Below, piece after piece: positions 1 through 3,958 of a stretch of 9,488 nt of DNA (position 1 is the first letter of the stretch; every line of letters starts with the position of its first letter). The notes beneath the pieces were generated by a model, which worked only from the letters and a program-made list of their open reading frames with translations, had not been told where the DNA came from and ran no database searches. Source of the stretch: Clostridiales bacterium (GTDB lineage: Bacteria; Bacillota; Clostridia; Oscillospirales; Butyricicoccaceae). Both the position numbers and the translations under genes were made by a program. The stretch spans positions 1 through 9,488 of the forward strand of contig SFJM01000054.1 in assembly GCA_004555915.1 (NCBI GenBank), read 5' to 3'.

Positions 1-21
1 AAGTTGGAGGGATAGATTTCT

Positions 22-546
22 ATGATTATCAGATATGCAGAAGAGAAAAATTTTATAGAATTGCGACAGTTTTATGACGGTATGTGTAAAGTTTTGAGCG
101 GAAAAGATTTTCTGCCGGAGGGAGATAAAGGTGGTTTCCCTCCAGATGAAATGATCAAAGATGCAATCAAAGAGAGAAATCAGTTTATCGGTATTGAAGA
201 TGGTCGAATTGTTGCGGCGTATATTATGAATCATGATCGTGATGAGGCGTATCACGCAGTTAAATGGCTTATTGATGCAAATGATAACGAGACAGTAGTT
301 CTTCATGCCTTGCGTGTCCTTCCGGAATATGGAGGTCATGGATACTCGAAGCAGTTAGTTCAACACGCAATAGACACAGCAAGGGAAAGAAACCTTAAAT
401 CAATTCGTCTTGATTGCATAGAGGGAAATGATATTCCACAGAAAATGTATATGTCGTTTGGATTTAAGTATGTGGATAAGGTTGAAATCACATATGTTGA
501 TATTGGAGTACCGAGGAAGTTCCTCTTATATGAGTTTGTACTCTAA
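22..546 (+). CDS. GNAT-family N-acetyltransferase
   Basis: A 174-residue single-domain protein of the GNAT fold, which transfers an acetyl group from acetyl-CoA to an amine; the substrate cannot be read from the sequence. The acetyl-CoA-binding motif A lies at about residues 95-115: the strand HALRVLP is followed by the loop YGGHGYSK (103-110), matching the Q/R-x-x-G-x-G/A pattern, then an amphipathic helix. Motif B is at about 131-151 (LDC..GNDIPQKMYMSFGFKYV), the typical end of the fold with the Y.S.GF signature. The start is supported by GGAGGG at 6-11, ten bases upstream. The gene is visibly more AT-rich than the genes downstream, which may indicate recent acquisition. It stands alone on this side of an AT-rich gap of about 95 bases. 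The family call is confident, the function unknown. Confidence 0.9.
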   Translation: MIIRYAEEKNFIELRQFYDGMCKVLSGKDFLPEGDKGGFPPDEMIKDAIKERNQFIGIEDGRIVAAYIMNHDRDEAYHAVKWLIDANDNETVVLHALRVLPEYGGHGYSKQLVQHAIDTARERNLKSIRLDCIEGNDIPQKMYMSFGFKYVDKVEITYVDIGVPRKFLLYEFVL

Positions 547-641
547 TCAAGACATAATAACGGTTATATCTTGAACATTGTACAAACAAATTTGCGTTTA
601 TCAAGGTGAACATTTAAGTATTAAAAACGGGAGTGAAACAA

Positions 642-1133
642 ATGATGACCATTGCACAGATCATGGAAAAGATGATCGCCTTTTCCGAAGGGAATATCCA
701 TGACATCACGCACCTGAGCTGCGTGTGGACCTATGCCAAAACCATTGGTGAGCTGGAGGGGCTGGACGCAGACACGCAGTTTATTCTGGAGGTGGCGGCC
801 ATCACCCACGATATCGCCTGCCCGCTCTGCCGCAAAAAGTACGGCAACACCAATGGTAAATATCAGGAGCAGGAGGGTGCCCCGCTGGTGCGGGAGTTCT
901 TGGCGGATACCGGCATGACAGCAGAACAGATCGACCGTGTGGCCTATCTGGTAGGGCACCACCATAGTCCGGCGCAGATCGACGGCATTGACTATCAAAT
1001 TCTGATTGAGGCGGATTATATCGTCAATGCGTCCGAAAGCGGGTACGGTCAGCAGGCAATCCAAACCTTTATGGAACATACGATGAAAACGGCAGCAGGT
1101 ATCCGGCTGACGAAAACAGTGTTTGGAGTGTAA
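642..1133 (+). CDS. Small HD-domain metal-dependent phosphohydrolase
   Basis: A 163-residue HD-domain protein, a family of metal-dependent phosphohydrolases acting on nucleotides and related phosphoesters. With the ATG at 642 as residue 1, the expected ligands are visible: His20 or His24 (NIHDITH), the His56-Asp57 doublet (ITHDIA), a His cluster 106-108 (GHHH) and Asp125 (IEADY). A GTG at 633 would add three residues, but GGGAG at 629-633 lies eight bases before the ATG at 642 and overlaps the GTG, so 642 is preferred. The stop is two bases before the NUDIX start at 1136, so the two are almost certainly co-transcribed and probably translationally coupled. The small size and absence of other domains suggest a stand-alone enzyme such as a nucleotidase; the exact substrate is unknown. 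Confidence 0.87.
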   Translation: MMTIAQIMEKMIAFSEGNIHDITHLSCVWTYAKTIGELEGLDADTQFILEVAAITHDIACPLCRKKYGNTNGKYQEQEGAPLVREFLADTGMTAEQIDRVAYLVGHHHSPAQIDGIDYQILIEADYIVNASESGYGQQAIQTFMEHTMKTAAGIRLTKTVFGV

Positions 1134-1135
1134 AA

Positions 1136-1648
1136 ATGATTCAGAAGCATTGCTTTGAATGCGGTACGGCATTGATTGAAAAAGAACTGGAAGAAGAGGG
1201 CATTGTGCCTTATTGCCCGAAATGCCAGCAATATCGGTTCCCGATGTACAATGTGGCAGTCAGCATGATTGTTGTGGATGAGGAAACCGGGAAAATTCTG
1301 CTCATCCAGCAGTACGGCAAGCCTTCTTATATTCTGGTGGCTGGATATGTGAACCGCGGTGAGGCAGAAGAACACGCCGTGGTGCGGGAAGTCCGGGAAG
1401 AAACCGGGTTGGAAGTAGAGCACCTCCGGTTCAACCGTACCAAGTTTTTTGAGCCGTCCAACACGCTGATGTGCAACTTTACGGCTTTCGTCAGAACCGC
1501 AAAGGCGCTGCATATCAACCACGAAGTGGACCGCTGCAAGTGGTTCACCCCACAGGAAGCCAGAGAAAACATCCGTCCCAACAGCCTTGCAGCGGAATTT
1601 TTGAATGCGTATCTGGACGAAGTGGGGAATAAGCCGATGGAGATGTGA
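1136..1648 (+). CDS. NUDIX hydrolase with N-terminal zinc ribbon
   Basis: A 170-residue protein that should hydrolyse a nucleoside diphosphate linked to another moiety. Residues 6-30 carry two Cys-x2-Cys knuckles (C6, C9, C27, C30), a zinc ribbon like that of NudC-type NADH pyrophosphatases. The NUDIX box is complete at residues 70-92: G70, E76, R84-E85, the metal-binding pair E88-E89, and G91. The protein is shorter than NudC (about 250-300 residues), and I do not see the SQPWPFPxS motif that marks NAD(H) pyrophosphatases, so NADH activity should not be assumed. The ribosome binding site TTGGAG lies inside the last codons of the HD gene, two bases of spacer separate the genes, and a hairpin follows the stop. 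It pairs with the HD gene as a possible nucleotide-housekeeping unit. Confidence 0.93.
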   Translation: MIQKHCFECGTALIEKELEEEGIVPYCPKCQQYRFPMYNVAVSMIVVDEETGKILLIQQYGKPSYILVAGYVNRGEAEEHAVVREVREETGLEVEHLRFNRTKFFEPSNTLMCNFTAFVRTAKALHINHEVDRCKWFTPQEARENIRPNSLAAEFLNAYLDEVGNKPMEM

Positions 1649-1650
1649 TT

Positions 1651-1673
1651 CGTGGCTGTGCCACGGGAATTTT
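1651..1673 (+). terminator. Probable terminator of the HD-NUDIX unit
   Basis: A perfect 6-bp inverted repeat CGTGGC / GCCACG with a 3-base loop begins two bases after the NUDIX stop codon. It is followed after a few bases by a short run of four T. The stem is short and the T-run brief and offset, so it would be a modest Rho-independent terminator; its position directly behind the last gene is the main support. Confidence 0.5.
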
Positions 1674-1713
1674 GACGGAAAGTATGGAAAAAAGTTGGTT
1701 TGGCCTGTTTCGG

Positions 1714-1742
1714 TTGACTTTTTTATAAAGAATCGGTATATA
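1714..1742 (+). promoter_or_regulatory. Sigma-70-type promoter upstream of a truncated ORF
   Basis: TTGACT at 1714-1719 (5 of 6 to the consensus -35) and TATATA at 1737-1742 (-10) are separated by an ideal 17 bases. The start codon at 1788 lies about 45 bases downstream. The palindromic operator directly follows the -10, suggesting a repressible promoter. Confidence 0.65.
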
Positions 1743-1743
1743 T

Positions 1744-1771
1744 GATACTATATAGTATCAATAAGTATCAA
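1744..1771. promoter_or_regulatory. 16-bp palindromic operator plus a third half-site
   Basis: Positions 1744-1759 read GATACTATATAGTATC, a perfect 16-bp palindrome covering the expected transcription start. The half-site with flanking bases, AGTATCAA, is at 1754-1761 and repeats exactly at 1764-1771, ten bases on, about one helical turn. Three identical half-sites over a -10/+1 region are typical of operators of autoregulated small DNA-binding proteins (HTH repressors, antitoxins). No intact regulator gene follows, so the site may be orphaned. The symmetry is seen directly; its function is inferred. Confidence 0.6.
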
Positions 1772-1787
1772 CTGCGAGGTGGACAGA

Positions 1788-1937
1788 ATGGATGGGGCAC
1801 AGTTTGCCAAAATGCTTTCAGATAAGCATTTGTTTGAACTCAATCGGATGGAATACAAGTACTCGACTGTCAGCGTCAAAGAATTTGCCGAATGGACTGC
1901 TTCTGGTGTGAAGTGGTTTCCGGCGATCTTGTTCTGA
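1788..1937 (+). pseudogene. Truncated 5' end of an unrecognised gene
   Basis: An open frame of 49 codons starts at ATG 1788 with a fair ribosome binding site (GAGGTGG at 1776-1782, five bases before it) and a good promoter. About the first 34 residues look like genuine coding sequence (MDGAQFAKMLSDKHLFELNR, then MEYKYSTVSVKEFAE), but I recognise no family. After about position 1890 the frame runs into a NUDIX remnant read in a different frame and stops soon after, with a tail that looks non-genic. The simplest reading is that a deletion fused the start of one gene to the end of another. The operator suggests the lost gene encoded a small autoregulated protein such as part of a toxin-antitoxin pair, but this is speculation. 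Confidence 0.45.
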
Positions 1938-2071
1938 AAGAAGCGGAAGCTGCACGATGGCTGACAAAAGATGACATTGATTCCGTTCCGTGGCTCCCGG
2001 CGGATCGGACCATTTTGGATGCCATTAGAAGCTCAATGCACCAAACAATGAAAATCCGAACCTTTTCTTGA
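1892..2071 (+). pseudogene. C-terminal remnant of a MutT-like NUDIX hydrolase
   Basis: Read from 1892 in a frame different from the ORF at 1788, the sequence encodes 59 residues beginning MDCFWCEVVSGDLVLKEAE, followed by AARWLTKDDIDSVPWLPADR and ending with TGA at 2069-2071. This is the recognisable C-terminal half of (deoxy)nucleoside triphosphate pyrophosphohydrolases of the 8-oxo-dGTPase (MutT-like) group: an F-W/L-C strand, then the E.EA.RWL segment, then the WLPAD motif. The N-terminal half, including the whole NUDIX box, is absent, so it cannot be catalytic. The match begins abruptly at 1892; residues before it (tgc cga) do not fit the family. No ribosome binding site precedes 1892. A strong terminator overlaps the last codons, as expected for the intact gene. 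Confidence 0.75.
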
Positions 2072-2096
2072 TAGGAGAAGGGTTCGGATTTTTTGT
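2051..2096 (+). terminator. Strong Rho-independent terminator of the NUDIX remnant
   Basis: The arms AAAATCCGAACC (2051-2062) and GGTTCGGATTTT (2081-2092) are perfect 12-base complements, extended inward by several A-T and G-T pairs, and followed by a T-rich tract (2089-2099). It overlaps the final codons and stop of the NUDIX remnant. Confidence 0.88.
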
Positions 2097-2135
2097 TTTC
2101 TTCGGAAAGCAGAATGCCGCGGTTGCGCAGCAATG

Positions 2136-2155
2136 AAAGCCCCAGTGGGGCTTTT
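2136..2155 (+). terminator. Compact hairpin with T-run, terminator-like
   Basis: AAAGCCCC (2136-2143) and GGGGCTTT (2147-2154) are perfect complements around a 3-base loop, ending in four T. Because the stem is A-rich at its 5' base and T-rich at its 3' end it could work in either direction. No intact gene lies immediately upstream on either strand. Confidence 0.6.
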
Positions 2156-2248
2156 AAGCGGCAGAGCGGTCTTGCGCAAGCAAGATGGAGGGGCCTTGCC
2201 CCGACAAGCTCCGGCTCGTTTCCAACCGCTGTGTGTCCGAAACCTTAT

Positions 2249-2274
2249 AGTCATCCTCTTTGCAGAGGATGACT
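2249..2274. repeat. Perfect 11-bp inverted repeat
   Basis: AGTCATCCTCT (2249-2259) and AGAGGATGACT (2264-2274) are exact reverse complements with a 4-base loop TTGC. No T-run follows, so it is not an ordinary terminator. It could be a processing stem, a protein-binding site or a mobile-element recognition site. Confidence 0.6.
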
Positions 2275-2409
2275 TGGCTGTTGAGAACCGATACCGGCTC
2301 TCAATGCGGTAGGCACTCAAAACTTCGTTTTGTGTGCGATCAGCATCAGAAAGACCGTATCACAAAGATCACGACTGTAAAGGTGCCATAAGGCAGAAAG
2401 GACACAAAC

Positions 2410-2661
2410 ATGAAGTACGATGAAAGAGCCTGCCATTTCAACATGGACACCGGCTGCGTGGAGCTACGGCTCCGGGATGGGAGAATGATCTCCATTGACT
2501 GCACCGGGGTCGAGGATGAATTGGACGTGACCATGGCGCAGAGGTCGGAGTTAGACTATCTCGTCTATAATGACCCACTAGGCTATGCGGATTTGATTCT
2601 GAATGGCGATCCGGAAAAATACTTGAAAACCGTAACCGGGAGCCATTGGTTAGAAGATTAA
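2410..2661 (+). CDS. Small DUF6061-like protein of mobile-element type
   Basis: An intact 83-residue gene with a good ribosome binding site (AAAGGA at 2397-2402, seven bases before ATG) and a terminator beyond its stop. The protein is acidic with no signal peptide or membrane segment. Its features (FNMDTGCVELRLRDG.MI.IDCT near residues 10-38, QRSELDYLVYNDPLGYADL near 46-64, then LNGDPEKYLK) recall a family of about 85-residue proteins of unknown function, which I remember as DUF6061, common in integrative conjugative elements and accessory regions of gut Firmicutes. The family name is from memory and should be verified. Neighbouring hairpins and broken genes fit a mobile-element scar. No biochemical role can be assigned. 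Confidence 0.72.
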   Translation: MKYDERACHFNMDTGCVELRLRDGRMISIDCTGVEDELDVTMAQRSELDYLVYNDPLGYADLILNGDPEKYLKTVTGSHWLED

Positions 2662-2664
2662 AGG

Positions 2665-2704
2665 CAAAACAAAAACAGGGTGCGCCCCTGAATGAACAGC
2701 ACCC
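2665..2704 (-). terminator. Terminator for the AraC-family gene (minus strand)
   Basis: Read on the minus strand, GGGTGC (2699-2704) pairs with GCACCC (2678-2683), or alternatively CAGGG (2686-2690) pairs with CCCTG (2676-2680). Both hairpins are followed by a tract with TTTTT and TTTT (plus-strand A-runs at 2671-2675 and 2666-2669). It lies about 90-130 bases past the regulator's stop codon and would end its transcript. Confidence 0.6.
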
Positions 2705-2747
2705 CATTTGCCCGACGGTATTCGGTCTGACAAATGGGGGTGTTTTT
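2700..2747 (+). terminator. Terminator downstream of the DUF6061-like gene
   Basis: CACCCCATTTG (2700-2710) pairs with CAAATGGGGGTG (2731-2742) with one bulged G, a smaller inner stem CCGA/TCGG sits in the loop, and five T follow (2743-2747). It is a classic intrinsic terminator, 38 bases beyond the stop at 2661. Confidence 0.85.
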
Positions 2748-2749
2748 AT

Positions 2750-2785
2750 ATGTCGGAAAAACGAAAGGCGTATAGCGGAGAATGA
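2750..2785 (+). other. 11-codon ORF, possible remnant of a gene start
   Basis: ATG at 2750 opens a frame of 11 codons (MSEKRKAYSGE) ending in TGA at 2783. The terminator's 3' arm supplies a ribosome-binding-like GGGGGTG (2736-2742), seven bases upstream. The peptide resembles the very start of some IS3-type OrfA transposases and other small mobile-element proteins, but 11 residues are too few to assign. It is most likely a leftover of a deleted gene, or chance. Confidence 0.2.
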
Positions 2786-2794
2786 GACCAATTT

Positions 2795-3661
2795 TTATAG
2801 TGCAAAATGCTTTGCACGATAGTCCCGTGGGCTGATGCCATATACATTTTTGAACGCACGGGAAAAGTGAAGCTGATTGGGATAGCTGACCATGGTGCTG
2901 ATGGTGCTGATGGGAAGGCGGCTTTCAGCCAGCAGCTGTGCCGCCCGTGCCATGCGGTAGTGCAGCAGGAACCCCTGTGGGCTTTCGCCCATGGTATCCC
3001 GGAACACCTTGCTGAAATAGCTGCGGTTCAGTCCGCAGGAGGAGGAGATGTCCTCGATGGAAATATCTTCGCTGTAATGCTGCTCTATGAAAGACAGAGC
3101 CTCTTTCATATAGAAGTCCCGCAGGCGGCGGGGACTTTGTGCCTGATGGGAGGCAGAGGACTGTACAAGCTGATCCAGAAACAGAAAGCCGTAGCCGATC
3201 TGACGCATGGGGCTGTCCTGACTGTGATTTACCAGGAAGAGCATCTGCTCTTGCAGCAGCTGTCCGGCTTTGGTGCTCGCAGGCGAGTACACCGGGTTCT
3301 GTCCGCTGATGCCTGCAAGGTTCAGGGCTTCGTGGGCACGCAGACCGTCAAACTCGATCCATGTGTATTCCCACGGATCCTGTTCATCGGCACGGTAGGT
3401 AGTGACCTCACCCGGAGTGATCAGAAAACCATGCCCGCCCTCGATGGCGTATTCCTGTTCGTTTGCAAGCAGAAGCCCTTTGCCGGAGATGACATAGTGG
3501 AACAGATAGTGGTTGCGGGCATAGGGACCATAGGAGTGCAGAGGCTCTGTCTGCTCCCAGCCATATTGGTATAAGTTGAGATCGACGAATCGCTCATCCT
3601 GAAACACATGGAACCTGCATTTTGTTTCCGTTGATACGTTTCTTTTTGTACATTCTTGCAT
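2795..3661 (-). CDS. msmR: AraC-family transcriptional regulator of the sugar operon
   Basis: A 288-residue regulator with the standard two-part layout. Residues about 40-120 form a cupin-like ligand-binding domain (LHSYGPYARNHYLFHYVISG, then GHGFLITPGEVTTYRAD), where sugars bind in MsmR/RafR-type proteins. Residues 185-288 are the AraC DNA-binding domain with two helix-turn-helix units: about 203-224 (ISIEDISSSCGLNRSYFSKVF) and about 251-275, ending in the signature LHFSRAFKNVYGISPRDYR. The ribosome binding site AGGAGG (plus positions 3670-3675) sits eight bases before the ATG. It is divergent from the transporter operon, the usual arrangement for an activator of alpha-galactoside genes responding to an internal sugar such as melibiose. 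The symbol is by analogy with the Streptococcus mutans msm locus; the inducer is inferred, not shown. Confidence 0.9.
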   Translation of the reverse strand: MQECTKRNVSTETKCRFHVFQDERFVDLNLYQYGWEQTEPLHSYGPYARNHYLFHYVISGKGLLLANEQEYAIEGGHGFLITPGEVTTYRADEQDPWEYTWIEFDGLRAHEALNLAGISGQNPVYSPASTKAGQLLQEQMLFLVNHSQDSPMRQIGYGFLFLDQLVQSSASHQAQSPRRLRDFYMKEALSFIEQHYSEDISIEDISSSCGLNRSYFSKVFRDTMGESPQGFLLHYRMARAAQLLAESRLPISTISTMVSYPNQLHFSRAFKNVYGISPRDYRAKHFAL

Positions 3662-3689
3662 ACAAGATGCCTCCTGTCCGCTTTTTCTT

Positions 3690-3719
3690 ATTATATACCA
3701 AAATGCGTTATGACTTCAA
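3690..3719 (-). promoter_or_regulatory. Promoter of the AraC-family gene
   Basis: On the minus strand TTGAAG (plus 3714-3719) and a perfect TATAAT (plus 3690-3695) are 18 bases apart. Transcription would start near 3683, giving a leader of about 20 bases that just holds the ribosome binding site. Confidence 0.75.
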
Positions 3720-3767
3720 CATAATTCGCAGTATTCCTTCAAATTGAGATATAACAAGTCGCATTTT
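3700..3767. promoter_or_regulatory. Inverted octamer pair between the divergent promoters
   Basis: AAAATGCG at 3700-3707 and its exact reverse complement CGCATTTT at 3760-3767 are about 60 bp apart centre to centre. The first lies in the -10/-35 spacer of the regulator promoter, the second just upstream of the operon -35. This placement suits a regulator that represses its own gene and activates the operon. A second, weaker inverted pair TTATG/CATAA (3708-3712, 3720-3724) lies between. AraC binding is inferred. Confidence 0.5.
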
Positions 3768-3771
3768 TGCA

Positions 3772-3800
3772 TTTACGAAACTACTGGCAGATAGTATAAT
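3772..3800 (+). promoter_or_regulatory. Promoter of the alpha-galactoside operon
   Basis: A perfect TATAAT (3795-3800) lies 17 bases after TTTACG (3772-3777), a weak -35 matching 4 of 6 consensus bases. A strong -10 with a poor -35 and a half-site immediately upstream is the usual shape of an activator-dependent promoter. Transcription would start near 3807, leaving a leader of about 150 bases. Confidence 0.7.
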
Positions 3801-3825
3801 AATGACGCAACAAGAGAAAAGAAAC

Positions 3826-3891
3826 TGTGCAATGTGATGATGCACAAAATTTTCTCACTGCTTTTGTAAGAGCTGACAAAAGCAGGAAAAT
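3826..3891 (+). promoter_or_regulatory. Structured 5' leader with two hairpins and a cre-like core
   Basis: Within the predicted leader, TGTGCA (3826-3831) pairs with TGCACA (3841-3846). A larger hairpin follows: CTGCTTTTGT (3858-3867) pairs perfectly with ACAAAAGCAG (3876-3885) around an 8-base loop, and the stem continues after a 3-base bulge with ATTTTC (3849-3854) and GAAAAT (3886-3891). No T-run follows, so it is not a plain terminator. The centre TTGTAAGAGCTGACAA (3864-3879) also resembles a catabolite-response element with one mismatch in the central CG, so it may be a DNA operator for a LacI/CcpA-type protein rather than an RNA switch. Confidence 0.5.
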
Positions 3892-3958
3892 CGACCCGGC
3901 CGGTGCGACACAGTACGAAGATCACCCTACGGAATAATGACTTTGGAGGAGAACAAAA

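Larger units (their letters stand above)
2097..2409. other. Non-coding stretch rich in hairpins
   Basis: I find no convincing gene in these 313 bases; open frames here lack ribosome binding sites and protein-like composition. It holds at least four closely spaced inverted repeats: AAAGCCCC/GGGGCTTT (2136-2154), the palindrome CTTGCGCAAG (2171-2180), GGGGC/GCCCC (2190-2202) and an 11-bp perfect stem (2249-2274). It leads into a small gene of integrative-element type, so it may be the non-coding part of a mobile-element scar. The last bases contain that gene's ribosome binding site (AAAGGA, 2397-2402). Confidence 0.5.

Noticed and set aside
547..632. A promoter for the HD-NUDIX pair
   Set aside because: Candidate -35 boxes (TTGAAC at 571, TTGCGT at 592) lack a convincing -10 at proper spacing, so no promoter is claimed although one is probably present.
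2800..2817. Perfect inverted repeat GTGCAAA/TTTGCAC at the 3' end of the AraC gene as a terminator
   Set aside because: On the minus strand it is followed by an A-rich, not T-rich, sequence and it lies in the last codons; a better terminator is further downstream.
2807..3574. A 255-codon plus-strand frame opposite the AraC gene
   Set aside because: The minus-strand frame encodes a full cupin plus AraC DNA-binding domain with a good ribosome binding site; this one has neither motif nor start signal.
3833..3846. TGTGATGATGCACA, resembling a CRP site
   Set aside because: The spacing and right half do not fit the CRP consensus, and a cAMP-CRP system is not expected in this type of organism.
3837..3870. 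A possible 10-codon leader peptide (MMHKIFSLLL) in the operon leader
   Set aside because: There is no ribosome binding site before the ATG and no run of regulatory codons; short ORFs of this size are expected by chance.
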